A stretch of 64,000 nucleotides of DNA. Source: JACVRW01 sp963803245 (GTDB taxonomy: Bacteria; Actinomycetota; Thermoleophilia; Solirubrobacterales; Thermoleophilaceae). Positions 34,998 to 43,943 of the stretch are shown piece after piece. A program made the translations under genes and the position numbers. The first letter of the stretch is position 1. The number at the start of each line of letters is the position of its first letter. The notes below the pieces were generated by a model. That model saw only the letters and a list, made by a program, of their open reading frames with translations. It made no database searches and was not told the DNA's origin. The stretch lies in contig CAWDLI010000016.1 of NCBI GenBank assembly GCA_963803245.1, forward strand, positions 1 to 64,000, read 5' to 3'.

Positions 34998-35872
34998 CGG
35001 CGCTTCGCTACGCGGTCGTCACGCCGGCCCGCAACGAGGAGCGCCACCTCCAGCGCCTCGGCGCCGCGCTCGCCGCCCAGACGCTTCCGCCGGCGGAGTG
35101 GGTGGTGGTGGACGACGGCTCGACCGACGCCACGCCCGCCGTGCTGGCCGAGCTGGCGGCGCGTCATGCCTGGGTGCGCCCGCTCTCGCGCGAGGGCGCC
35201 AACGGCGAGCACATCGCGGCCGGGCGCCGGCAGGCGCGCGACCTGATCGGCTTCCGCGTGGGCGTGAACGCGCTCGCGCGGCCCGCGGACGTGGTCGTGA
35301 AGGTCGACGCGGACATCGACTTCGAGCCCGACTTCTTCGAGCGCCTCGTGGCGAGCTTCGAGGCGGACGAGACGCTCGGCATAGCCAGCGGCACGTGCTA
35401 CGAGCGCGAGGGCGGAACATGGGTGCGCCGCCCTAAGACCGAGACCACCGTCTGGGGCGCCACCCGCGCCTACCGCGAGAGCTGCCTGCAGGACATGATG
35501 GTCCTCGAGCCCTGCATGGGGTGGGATGGCCTCGACGAGATCCGGGTGCAGCTGCGCGGCTTCCGCACCCAGACCCTGGTGGACCTGCCGTTTCGCCATC
35601 ACCGGCCCGAGGGAGGGCGCGAGCTCACCTCGCTGCACCACGGCGAGGCCCTGGGCCGGGCCTCCTGGTACATGGGCTACCGGCCCACCTACATGGCCCT
35701 GCGCGTGCTCTACCGCGCGCGGCGGGAGCCCGCCGCGGTGGCGATGCTCTGGGGTTACGCGGCGGCCGCCGCCCGGCGCTCGCCGCGCTGCCCGGACGAA
35801 GACGTGGTGCACGCGCTGCGCGAGCGCCAGCGCCTCGGCGCGGCCCTGCGGCGCGGCGCCCCGGCGTCCTAG
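34994..35872 (+). CDS. Family 2 glycosyltransferase
   Basis: 292 residues. VVTPARNEERHLQRLGAAL, EWVVVDDGSTDATPAVL and VVVKVDADIDFEPDFFERL mark the GT-A nucleotide and metal sites. RHHRPEGGRELTS lies in the C-terminal half, and the tail is basic. ATGA overlap with the amidotransferase suggests a two-gene unit acting on the same sugar. The gene is convergent with the GT4 gene at 35906. Confidence 0.88.
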   Translation: MTALRYAVVTPARNEERHLQRLGAALAAQTLPPAEWVVVDDGSTDATPAVLAELAARHAWVRPLSREGANGEHIAAGRRQARDLIGFRVGVNALARPADVVVKVDADIDFEPDFFERLVASFEADETLGIASGTCYEREGGTWVRRPKTETTVWGATRAYRESCLQDMMVLEPCMGWDGLDEIRVQLRGFRTQTLVDLPFRHHRPEGGRELTSLHHGEALGRASWYMGYRPTYMALRVLYRARREPAAVAMLWGYAAAAARRSPRCPDEDVVHALRERQRLGAALRRGAPAS

Positions 35873-35905
35873 CCGCGAGGGAATCGAGCCGCTATGGCAG
35901 TGCCG

Positions 35906-37243
35906 CTAAGCCGCGAGCGGCGCCGCCGGGCGCGTGGGGGCGAGCGCCCCGTCCAGCACGCCGGCGATGCGCGCCACGCACTCGGCGCGATCGAGCTCGC
36001 GGAGCTCGGGCGAGTCGATCCCCTGGGCGACCTGGGTGACGCGACCGGAGGCGATCCGCGCGCGCACCGCCGCCGTCATGCCCTCGACGTCCGCGGGCCG
36101 GACCAGCGACACGTGGTCGAGCGGAGCGAGCATGTCGCGCACGTCGCCGTCGGGCACGGCCGCGAGGATCGGGCGCTCCGCGGCGAGGTACTCGTAGGTC
36201 TTGTACGGGATGAGCCCCGCCCGCTCGCCGGCCGGCAGGTCGTGCATGGGGAGGAAGAGCATGTCGGCGGAGCGCATCAGGTCCACCGTCTCGCTGTGCG
36301 ACAGGAGGCCGGGCGTGCGCACGAAGGCGTGGCCCTCGGCGGCGGCGCGGTCGCAGGCGGTCAGCTCGCCCGCCAGGTGCAGCTCCAGCCGGCCCTCGAG
36401 CGAGGGGTCGGCGGCGATGAGGGCGGCGAGCGCCTCGATGAGGAACACGTGCGAGCGGGTCAGCGGGTCCACCCCCGCGACCGTCCCGCCCAGCAGTCGC
36501 CTGCGCGTGCGCGTCCTTCGCAGACGCCGGCCGAAGTCGGTGTGCAGCGATCCCGTGTGCACGATCCGGAACACCTGGTCCCCTGCCGGGGGCGGCGGCT
36601 GCGCGAAGTCGGCGCGCTCGAAGCCGATCGGGATCCCTGTGGCGGGGGCCGCGAGCTCGGGCATCGCCCGGCTCAGGCGGACCGCGGCCTCGGGCGCCGC
36701 CATGACGACCGCCGAGGCGCTCGACAGCGCGGCGCGCATCCTGCCGAGCTCGAGCCGGCGGTGTACGCCGGTGGGGAAGGCCCACATCTCGTCGAGTGCC
36801 CACGGGTCCTCGAGGTCGGCCACCCAGGGCGTGCCCAGCTCGGCGGCCAGGCGGGCGCCCGCCAGCGCGGTCTCGTAGGGGAGGCACGAGGCCAGCACGA
36901 GGTCGGCGCCGGCGCCCACCTCGCGGCCGAGCCGGACCGACTGCTCGATCCACCAGCGGATCCAGGGCGCGGGCGGGCGGCTGAGACCCTCCAGCCGGGC
37001 GGCCAGGCCCGTGCGGGGGGTGGGCTCTGGACCTTCGACGCGGTGTACCTCGGTCCCCTCGGGCACGCGGTTCAGCAGCTCGGCGTCGTGCGGGCTCCAG
37101 CGGTCGCGACGGCTCGCAGGCCCCGTGACCACCACCAGCTCGTAGCCGTGCTCGGGCAGGTGGCGCACCGAGCCCAGCGTCCTGTGCACCCCCGCGCCGC
37201 CGATCGGCGGGAAGTGACGCGCGAGCAGGAGCACACGGGGCAT
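35906..37243 (-). CDS. Family 4-type glycosyltransferase
   Basis: 445 residues. The N-terminus has RVLLLARHFPPIGGAGVHRT, the GT-B loop with glycine turns typical of GT4 enzymes. The C-terminal donor domain has VFRIVHTGSLHTDFGRRL, then FLPMHDLPAGERAGLIPYKTYEYLAAERPILA, where the ExLAaerPil stretch fits the donor-binding E-x7-E region. It retains the family length. The donor is unknown. It is divergent from the Wzz-like gene at 37353, with 109 bases between them. Confidence 0.87.
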   Translation of the reverse strand: MPRVLLLARHFPPIGGAGVHRTLGSVRHLPEHGYELVVVTGPASRRDRWSPHDAELLNRVPEGTEVHRVEGPEPTPRTGLAARLEGLSRPPAPWIRWWIEQSVRLGREVGAGADLVLASCLPYETALAGARLAAELGTPWVADLEDPWALDEMWAFPTGVHRRLELGRMRAALSSASAVVMAAPEAAVRLSRAMPELAAPATGIPIGFERADFAQPPPPAGDQVFRIVHTGSLHTDFGRRLRRTRTRRRLLGGTVAGVDPLTRSHVFLIEALAALIAADPSLEGRLELHLAGELTACDRAAAEGHAFVRTPGLLSHSETVDLMRSADMLFLPMHDLPAGERAGLIPYKTYEYLAAERPILAAVPDGDVRDMLAPLDHVSLVRPADVEGMTAAVRARIASGRVTQVAQGIDSPELRELDRAECVARIAGVLDGALAPTRPAAPLAA

Positions 37244-37352
37244 GGGATCGATGCTAGGTCGCGGGCGCGACGGCAGACCTGAACGTTGGGCTAGGGACCT
37301 TCCGCCTGCCGGGGTAGGGACCTACCGCCAGGCCGCGCCTACGCTCCCGGGA

Positions 37353-38216
37353 ATGGACCTTGCGCAGCATGCCGCAGTTCTCTGGCGCTTCCGAGCCGTC
37401 GTCGCGGGCGGGATCGCCCTCGGCATCGTTCTGGCAATCCTCGCGTCTTACCAGGTTCCCTCGTTCAGCCCTCGCGGCTCCGAGACCTGGAGCAGCGAGT
37501 CCTCGCTGCTCGTGACCCAGCAGGGCTTCCCGGAGGGCCGCGTGACGCTGCCCACCGCGCCGATCGAGAATCCGGACGGCACGCTCGTGCAGCCCGACAC
37601 CGAGGGTCGCCAGGAGTTCGCCGACCCGGACCGGCTGTCCGCGCTCGCGAGCCTGTACGCCCAGCTCGCGTTCAGCGACCGCGTGCGTCAGAGGCTGCCC
37701 GAGAAGCCGACCGCCGCCCAGATCCAGGCTGCGCCGATCGAGGGCACGGCGAGCACCCAGCTCCCCGTGATCAAGCTGACCACCTTCGCCGCCACCGCGG
37801 CGAGCGCGCGTGCGCTCAACACTCACACCGTCGAGGCGCTCGGCAAGGTGCTCGCCTCCGAGCAGGAGAGAAACAACATCACTCCGCGCCAGCGTGTCCA
37901 GCTGTCGTCGCTGAACGCGCCCACCGTCCCCGTCAAGACGGAGGGGCGCTCGCACACCGCGTCGATCATCGCGTTCCTTCTCTGCCTCCTGGGCTCGCTC
38001 GCCGTGGCGCATCTGCTCGCGGCGCTGCGCGACAGGCAGGAGGACGAGGGGGACGTGGACGGAGTGGTGCTCCCGTGGGCCGTGACCGACACAGGCGCGA
38101 CCGCGGCCGAGCCGGGGCCCGAGCCGGAGCCGATGCCCATGGGAGCGGTTACGGCCCATGTGGCCGAGCCGACCCCGGCGGCCGGCTGGCGCTCCGGTAG
38201 GCGCTGGGTGCGGTGA
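37353..38216 (+). CDS. Wzz-like chain-length determinant without kinase domain
   Basis: 287 residues from the ATG that begins MDLAQHAAVLWRFR. One N-terminal membrane span (about 16-34) and one near residue 210 (ASIIAFLLCLLGSLAVAHLL) flank an extracytoplasmic region that is shorter than usual and begins with a serine-rich stretch. This topology is that of polysaccharide co-polymerases controlling chain length. There is no cytoplasmic tyrosine autokinase domain after the second span, only an acidic/proline-rich tail, so any kinase would be separate. It overlaps the polymerase gene by GTGA. Confidence 0.8.
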   Translation: MDLAQHAAVLWRFRAVVAGGIALGIVLAILASYQVPSFSPRGSETWSSESSLLVTQQGFPEGRVTLPTAPIENPDGTLVQPDTEGRQEFADPDRLSALASLYAQLAFSDRVRQRLPEKPTAAQIQAAPIEGTASTQLPVIKLTTFAATAASARALNTHTVEALGKVLASEQERNNITPRQRVQLSSLNAPTVPVKTEGRSHTASIIAFLLCLLGSLAVAHLLAALRDRQEDEGDVDGVVLPWAVTDTGATAAEPGPEPEPMPMGAVTAHVAEPTPAAGWRSGRRWVR

Positions 38217-39706
38217 CCAGTAGGGCAGCCGCGCTCCACGCGCCCGGCGCTCCGTCGGGTCAGGGCGCTGCGCGGCGCGCCGAGCTCGCACTCTGGGTCG
38301 TTGTAGGGATCGCCGTGGTCGTGGTGCTGGCGGCCGCCACGACGCGCGTTCAGGCCAATCCGATCCTGGCCGCCGCGGTCCTCCCTCTCGTCATCGTCGC
38401 CTACCAGCGCACGCTGCTGGCGTGGCAGACGCTGCTCGGTCTGCTGCTGGCCGTCATCCTCTTCATCCCGATCCGCCGCTACACGGTCGGCGGCGGCCTG
38501 CCGATCGAGCTCGAGCCGTACCGGCTGCTGATCGCCGTCGTCCTGATGTGCTGGCTGTTCGCGGTCTGCGCCGACCCGCGCGTGCGCTGGCGGATGACCG
38601 GGTTCGAGGGCCCCATCCTCACGCTCGTCGCCGCGATCCTCGGCTCGCTCGCGCTGAACATCCCGCGGGTGAGCGGCATCGACGCGCTGGTGCTCAAGCA
38701 GGTCAGCTTCTTCCTCAGCTTCTTCCTGCTCACCTACTTCATCGTCAGCGTGGTCGAGCGCGGGCCGATGCTCGACCGCCTGCTTCGTTTTCTGGTGGCC
38801 GGCGGGACCCTGCTCGCCGTGCTGTCGCTCATCGAATGGCGGACCGGCACGAACTTCTTCAACGGGATCCACCGCGTGATCCCGATCCTGCACTACGTGG
38901 ACTTCGGCGCCCACTTCGAGCGTGGCACCGGCTTCCGGGCGCTCGGCTCCGCGCAGCATCCGATCGCGCTCGGCGCGGTGCTGGTGCTGCTGATTCCGCT
39001 CACGGTCTACCTCCACCGGCGCGACGGCCGCTTCGCCTGGCTGGTCTGCGGCGGCATCCTCACCCTCGGAGCGCTGGCCTCCGGTTCGCGCACGGCGGCG
39101 CTGATGCTGATCGCGCTGCTCGCAAGCTTCCTGTGGGTGAAGCGCCAGGAGACGCTGCGCCTCATTCCGATGCTGATCCCGCTCGTCATCGTCATCCAGA
39201 TAGCGATGCCGGGCACGCTCGGGACGTTCCGGGCGATCCTGCAGCCGAGCTACATCATCCACGAGCAGTCGCAGGAGATGGGCACGGGAAGCGGCCGCAT
39301 CGCCGACCTCGGCCCGAGCCTCGCCGAATGGTCGAACAACCCGTTCTTCGGGCAGGGCTTCGGCACCCGGATCACGGCCACGGAGATCGGTCCCGGCGGG
39401 CCCGGCGATCCGGCGCTCGCCCAGGTGCTGGACGACCAGTGGCTGGGCACGCTCCTCGAGATCGGGGCCGTGGGAGCGCTCGGCCTGCTGTGGCTGTTCT
39501 GCCGCGCGATCCGGCGTCTCGCCCGCCTCGCGCGCTCCGAGACGGATGCCGACGGCTGGTTGATGGCCGCCTTGGCGGCGTCCCTGACCGCATTCGCCGT
39601 CGGAATGCTCAGCTTCGACGCCTTCGCCTTCATCCAGGTGACCTTCGTCGCCTTCATCCTGCTCGGGTTCGCGGCCGTCGCCACACGCGAGGCCCAGGTT
39701 GAGTGA
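38213..39706 (+). CDS. O-antigen ligase/polymerase family membrane protein (Wzy-like)
   Basis: 497 residues with about 12 hydrophobic segments. The large outer loop (about residues 335-405) carries MGTGSGRIADLGPSLAEWSNNPFFGQGFGTR, resembling the Wzy_C/WaaL loop with the pattern R...W...G-x-G. Such proteins polymerise or ligate lipid-linked glycan repeats. GTG start overlaps the Wzz-like gene, which fits a polymerase/chain-length pair. Confidence 0.88.
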   Translation: MTSRAAALHAPGAPSGQGAARRAELALWVVVGIAVVVVLAAATTRVQANPILAAAVLPLVIVAYQRTLLAWQTLLGLLLAVILFIPIRRYTVGGGLPIELEPYRLLIAVVLMCWLFAVCADPRVRWRMTGFEGPILTLVAAILGSLALNIPRVSGIDALVLKQVSFFLSFFLLTYFIVSVVERGPMLDRLLRFLVAGGTLLAVLSLIEWRTGTNFFNGIHRVIPILHYVDFGAHFERGTGFRALGSAQHPIALGAVLVLLIPLTVYLHRRDGRFAWLVCGGILTLGALASGSRTAALMLIALLASFLWVKRQETLRLIPMLIPLVIVIQIAMPGTLGTFRAILQPSYIIHEQSQEMGTGSGRIADLGPSLAEWSNNPFFGQGFGTRITATEIGPGGPGDPALAQVLDDQWLGTLLEIGAVGALGLLWLFCRAIRRLARLARSETDADGWLMAALAASLTAFAVGMLSFDAFAFIQVTFVAFILLGFAAVATREAQVE

Positions 39707-40526
39707 GACCGTGCGCCAGTGGGCGCGCGAGGTGCTGACGTACGCCCGGGAGGCCCGCACGCCGCGTGATTTCGCGCGCGTGATGCGCGTGCGCCTGAGC
39801 CAGAGCAAGGTCGGCTGGCTCGTGTGCCCGAGTCCGATCGTGGTCGATGTGCACCTCAGGAGCCTGGGGCCCGACGTGCGCCTGCGCAGCCACACCACCG
39901 ACATCTCGGTGCTCGGCGAGCTTCTGGTCAGCGGCTCCTACGCGAGGGTGCCGGCTCTCGCCGGCGGTCACGTCGGCAGCGTCGTGGACCTGGGCGCGAA
40001 CATCGGCCTGACGTCGCGGTGGATGGCGCAGCTGTGGCCGGGGGCGAGCCTCGTGTGCCTCGAGCCCGAGCCGGGCAACGTCTCCTCGCTGCGCCACAAC
40101 GTCCTCGCGCTGGGCGGCGCCGCGCGTGTCGTGGAGGCCTGCGTGGGCGGGCGCGAGCGGCGCGTGCGCCTGGCCAGCACAACCGGAGAGCACGGCTTCG
40201 CGATGGTCGAAGGGGCGGCGACGGGCCCGGAGGTCGACGTGATCACGATGGATCACGTGCTGGCCCAGGGCGGTGTGGGCGCGATCGACGTGCTCAAGTG
40301 CGACATCGAGGGCGCGGAGCGGGAGCTCTTCGCGAGCTGCCGCTCGTGGATCGACCGCGTGGGGGTGGCCGTGGTGGAGTGCCACGACGGCTTCGGCGCC
40401 GACGAGCTGATCGGCCTGCTGGGCGCCAACGGCGCCCGCTTCGAGCTGGTCGAGCGCGAGGTGAACCCGGACTACGGCTGTGAGACGGTCACGCTGCGCC
40501 GGGTCTCCTCGAGCGCCGACGCGTAG
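39699..40526 (+). CDS. FkbM-family SAM-dependent methyltransferase
   Basis: 275 residues from a TTG at 39699 that overlaps the polymerase gene; a GTG at 39711 is an alternative start. VVDLGANIGLTSRWMAQLWP binds SAM (motif I), LVCLEPEPGNVSSLRHN is motif II, and DVLKCDIEGAERELFASC is the FkbM acidic segment. It probably O-methylates a glycan sugar. Its last 55 bases overlap the convergent GT4 gene, an unusually long 3' overlap. Confidence 0.88.
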   Translation: MSETVRQWAREVLTYAREARTPRDFARVMRVRLSQSKVGWLVCPSPIVVDVHLRSLGPDVRLRSHTTDISVLGELLVSGSYARVPALAGGHVGSVVDLGANIGLTSRWMAQLWPGASLVCLEPEPGNVSSLRHNVLALGGAARVVEACVGGRERRVRLASTTGEHGFAMVEGAATGPEVDVITMDHVLAQGGVGAIDVLKCDIEGAERELFASCRSWIDRVGVAVVECHDGFGADELIGLLGANGARFELVEREVNPDYGCETVTLRRVSSSADA

Positions 40527-41656
40527 GCATCCGCGAGCACCCGCCCGGCGGCGGACCAGGTGAGCTCATCCGCTCCGGCGAGGCTCGCCGCGCGGAGCCG
40601 GCTCAGCAGCTCGGGATCGCGCTCGAGGGCGAGCAGCTGCTCGCCGAGCACGCGGGCGTCCCCGGCGGGATGCACCAGGGCGTCGACCCCATCGGAGCAG
40701 GGCGCGCCGACCCGGTCGGACACGGCCAGCACGCAGCCGCAGGCGCGCGCCTCGTAGGTCACGAGCGCGCTTCCCTCTTCCATCGAGGGCAGCACGAGCA
40801 CGTCGCATTCGCGCATGAGCGCCGCGGGATCCGCCACGTGGCCGCGCTCGCTCACGCTCGGGTCGGCGAGCTGGGGCTCGAGCAGCTTGCGGTATTCGGG
40901 CTCGATCGCGCCCGCCACGATCAGGCGGCCGCGTGCGGCTAGCCCGGAGTCGAGCCAGGCGTTCAGAGCGAGGTGGAGGCCCTTGCGCGGCTCCCCGCGC
41001 CCCACGAACCCGACCGTGAACGGTCGTGAGCCGTGGCCGGCGCCGTTGGTGCCGAAGTCGGCCGGGTCATAGCCGTAGCGATGGCGCAGGAGCACGCCCT
41101 CCGGGAAGCCCTCGTCGCGGAAGGTCCCGGCGACGAAGTCGGACGGGCAGAGCAGCCCGTTCGCGAGCGCGTACTCGCGCTCCTCGCGGGCGAGCCGCTC
41201 CGGCCGGCCGGCGTGCGAGCTGGACGGGTCCACCTCCAGGCCCAGGTCGGCGCAGACTTTGCTCACGGCATCGAACGCGAACCGTGTATGGGCGTTGGGG
41301 CGCTCGAGCAGGCCGCAGACGCCGGCGTCGCGGGCCGCCTCGAGGGTCCGCTCGGAGCCCAGCGGCCAGCAGTGCAGCACGTCGATCTCGTGCCGGAGGC
41401 GCCGGAGCGCGGCCGCCGCGCGGCGGTCGTGGAGGCGCACGGCACGCATGAAGCCGAGCATCCGGTAGGACAGCTTGAGGCCGGCGGGACGAAGTGTCTC
41501 GATCACGCGCACGTCACCCGGGAATGTCCGCTCGTTGGTCCCGCAGACGACGGTGACCGCGTGTCCGTGCTCGGCGAGCGCGGCCACCTGGTGCCAGGCC
41601 GTCATCCCGATCCCGGACGTGCCGAGCCGGGTGGGGAAGGAGTACAGGACGCGCAT
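40472..41656 (-). CDS. Family 4-type glycosyltransferase, last gene of a coupled operon
   Basis: 394 residues. GT-B fold: RVLYSFPTRLGTSGIGMTAWHQV in the N-terminus; the C-terminal domain has FTVGFVGRGEPRKGLHLALNAW and PSMEEGSALVTYEARACGCVLAVSD, the classic donor-binding E-x7-E region of GT4. The ATG shares its A with the upstream stop (TGATG), so it is translationally coupled to the GT2 gene and forms the end of the four-gene minus-strand unit beginning at 44755. Confidence 0.9.
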   Translation of the reverse strand: MRVLYSFPTRLGTSGIGMTAWHQVAALAEHGHAVTVVCGTNERTFPGDVRVIETLRPAGLKLSYRMLGFMRAVRLHDRRAAAALRRLRHEIDVLHCWPLGSERTLEAARDAGVCGLLERPNAHTRFAFDAVSKVCADLGLEVDPSSSHAGRPERLAREEREYALANGLLCPSDFVAGTFRDEGFPEGVLLRHRYGYDPADFGTNGAGHGSRPFTVGFVGRGEPRKGLHLALNAWLDSGLAARGRLIVAGAIEPEYRKLLEPQLADPSVSERGHVADPAALMRECDVLVLPSMEEGSALVTYEARACGCVLAVSDRVGAPCSDGVDALVHPAGDARVLGEQLLALERDPELLSRLRAASLAGADELTWSAAGRVLADAYASALEETRRSVTVSQP

Positions 41657-42558
41657 CAGGTGTCCTGGGCCGGGCGCGGCGCGGGGGCGAGGGCCGCGCG
41701 AGCCCCGGCGAGGTGGCCGCGCCGTGAGGCGGGGCGCATCAGCGCGGTGAGCGCGTGGGTGGCCTCTCCGAGCGCCACGCCGAGCGCCTGGACCCGTGCC
41801 CCGACGGGCCCGTCGTGCTTGCGCGCGTAGCGCACGCGGCTGCGTGCGGCGATCGCCTGCGTCTCGCCGGCGCCCGACGACGCGCCTCCCACGTGCCGCA
41901 CCTCGGCGGTCGGCTCGTAGCGCACCTCGTGCCCGGCGTCGCGGAGGCGGCGGCAGAGGTCGGTGTCCTCGCAGTAGAGGAAGAAGTCCTCGTCGAACCC
42001 GCCCACGGCCTCGAATGCGTCGCGGCGGACGAGCATGCAGGCGCCGGAGACCCAGTCGGGAGTTGCCGGCCGGTCATAGGCCGCCCTGTCGCGGATCAGC
42101 TCGTCGGTCCAGGGCGCGAGCGGCCACAGCCTGTGGAGGAAGAGCGCCTGCGCGAAGGTGGAGCGCCGGCACGGGAAGCGCCGCTGGCTCCATGCCAGCA
42201 GGCCGTCCTCCTCGTGGATGCGCGGCCCCACGAGCGCGGCCGCGGGGTCGGCGTCGAGTGCCTCGACGAGCGCGCGGAGCGCCGCGCCGTGGATGCGGGC
42301 ATCGGGGTTGAGGAAGAGGAGGTGGGGGGCGCTGCCGCGCGCCGCGCCGAGGTTGCAGCCGTAGGAGAAGCCGCCGTTGCGCGGCGAGCGGACCAGGTCG
42401 GCCCCGAGGCCGGCGATCGTGGCGAGCCCGTCGTCGGGGGACGCGTTGTCCACCACGGTCACCCGCACGCCCGGGATCGCCGCGAGCGGCTCGATGCATC
42501 CCCGCAGCGTCGCCTCGCTTCGGTAGCTGACGACGACGGCGTCGATGCTCGGCGTCAC
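41656..42558 (-). CDS. Family 2 glycosyltransferase, rhamnosyltransferase-like
   Basis: 300 residues from the GTG at 42558, which overlaps the preceding stop (GTGA); the frame runs open another 75 bases in an arginine-rich shadow. DAVVVSYRSEATLRGCIEPL, RVTVVDNASPDDG, RNGGFSYGCNLGAARG and LFLNPDARIHGAAL (metal site) are followed by WVSGACMLVRRDAFEAVGGFDEDFFLYCEDTDLCRRLRDAGHEV, the conserved acceptor-side ED segment of WbbL-type rhamnosyltransferases. The sugar is not certain. Confidence 0.9.
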   Translation of the reverse strand: MTPSIDAVVVSYRSEATLRGCIEPLAAIPGVRVTVVDNASPDDGLATIAGLGADLVRSPRNGGFSYGCNLGAARGSAPHLLFLNPDARIHGAALRALVEALDADPAAALVGPRIHEEDGLLAWSQRRFPCRRSTFAQALFLHRLWPLAPWTDELIRDRAAYDRPATPDWVSGACMLVRRDAFEAVGGFDEDFFLYCEDTDLCRRLRDAGHEVRYEPTAEVRHVGGASSGAGETQAIAARSRVRYARKHDGPVGARVQALGVALGEATHALTALMRPASRRGHLAGARAALAPAPRPAQDT

Positions 42559-43943
42559 GCGCCGGCCCGGTCGGCTCGCCGGCGAAGCGCCGCCTGCAGC
42601 CGCGCGCGCTCGACGAGGTCGGCTCGCTCCCACAGGCGTCGCAGCGAGCCCTTGCGGCGCGCCGGCGGAGCGGTGGAGGGGAGGGGGCGCCAGGGCTCGA
42701 CCTCGGTCCGGCTGAAGCGCACTCGCTCCGGCACCGGGACGCTCTCGTCGCGGCGCCAGATCCAGAGCCTCCGGCTACCGGTGCCGAACGCGCCCTGGGC
42801 GAAGAGCTGGAGCCAGCGCTCACGGTGCTCGATGGCACCGGGGCCCACCTGTGCGCTGAGCTGGCGGTCGGCATCCGCGGCCCGCGCCAGCGCGAGCGGC
42901 ACGTCACCGGGACCGGACGCCTCGTGTCCGGTCCAGCCGAGGGGAGCGAGGTCCGTGGCGGTGCGAGCGCCGAACGCATCGAGGGCGGCGATCGCGACGA
43001 CGAGGCGGGCGGCCACGCGGGTGGCCTCGGCCACGAGCGCGGCGCCGCCGTCGGCGGGCGGGTCCACCAGCACGACCGCGCCGGCGGCCGCGTCGGCGAA
43101 CGGCAGCGCGGCGGGGTCGGGCCGCTCGACGCAGGTGCTCTCGGGTAGCGCGGCGCCCACCGCGGGAGAGCTCCACGACAGCTCCAGCACGGAGCCGTCG
43201 GGGATGCCCTCGGCGCGCGTGCGGGCCACCGCCGGCGCCGCCGTGGCGAGCTCGGTGAGCGTGGGCGGGCGCCCCACCAGCTCCATCTCCCGGTAGAAGC
43301 CGTAGCGCAGGTGCTTGCTCGCGAGGTGCGCGGGATAGAGGCGGTGGTCGTCCCAGCCGAGGTGCACGCCGCGAAGGTCGCGGGCCCAGCCCACGCGCCA
43401 GCCGGCGCGCTGCACGTCGGTGCAGGTCCGCCAGTCGGTCCTGTAGGGAGTCACGAGCGCGTCGCGCCGGATCATCTGCATCACCGTGCCCACGCCGGCC
43501 TCCACGATCTCGCCGTCCACGACCGTGGCGGGATCCACCTGCTCGGGGCCGAGCACCTCGGGCCGGTTGGCCTGGTCGAGGCCGATGCCGATCAGCCCGA
43601 AGTCGGGGTGGCGGTCCATGAGGTCGTGCAGGCGGGCGAGCCAGGACGGCTCGAGGGCGGGCACGACGATGTCCGGGTCCGTGACCACGTACGGGTCGCT
43701 GGTGGTCGCGTCGATGCCGTGCTGGAAGGCGGACACGTGCTCGTTGGTCGGGCGCAGGATCACGCGGGCGAAGCGATGCTCGTTCTCCGCCAGCCAGTTC
43801 CGCAGCTCCGGTCCGGAGGCGTTGTCGACGATCGTGATGCGTATCGGCTCGGCGGTGCGCTCCTCGAGCGCCTCCACGGTCGCGACGAGGTGGGCGAGGC
43901 GGTCGTGGGTGAGGACGATGATGTCCGTCGCGCCGCGCGTCAC
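42555..43943 (-). CDS. Family 2 glycosyltransferase fused to a degenerate methyltransferase-like domain
   Basis: 462 residues from the GTG at 43943, overlapping the FkbM stop (GTGA). The first ~255 residues are a GT2 domain: IIVLTHDRLAHLVATVEAL, RITIVDNASGPELRNWL, DPYVVTDPDIVVPAL. The rest (about 275-462) has the rhythm of a SAM-dependent methyltransferase, with GSVLELSWSSPAVGAAL where an LDLGCG loop would be and ALPFADAAAGAVVLVDP as a second motif, but the glycine loop is lost, so SAM binding is doubtful. The C-terminus is basic. Confidence 0.82.
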   Translation of the reverse strand: MTRGATDIIVLTHDRLAHLVATVEALEERTAEPIRITIVDNASGPELRNWLAENEHRFARVILRPTNEHVSAFQHGIDATTSDPYVVTDPDIVVPALEPSWLARLHDLMDRHPDFGLIGIGLDQANRPEVLGPEQVDPATVVDGEIVEAGVGTVMQMIRRDALVTPYRTDWRTCTDVQRAGWRVGWARDLRGVHLGWDDHRLYPAHLASKHLRYGFYREMELVGRPPTLTELATAAPAVARTRAEGIPDGSVLELSWSSPAVGAALPESTCVERPDPAALPFADAAAGAVVLVDPPADGGAALVAEATRVAARLVVAIAALDAFGARTATDLAPLGWTGHEASGPGDVPLALARAADADRQLSAQVGPGAIEHRERWLQLFAQGAFGTGSRRLWIWRRDESVPVPERVRFSRTEVEPWRPLPSTAPPARRKGSLRRLWERADLVERARLQAALRRRADRAGA

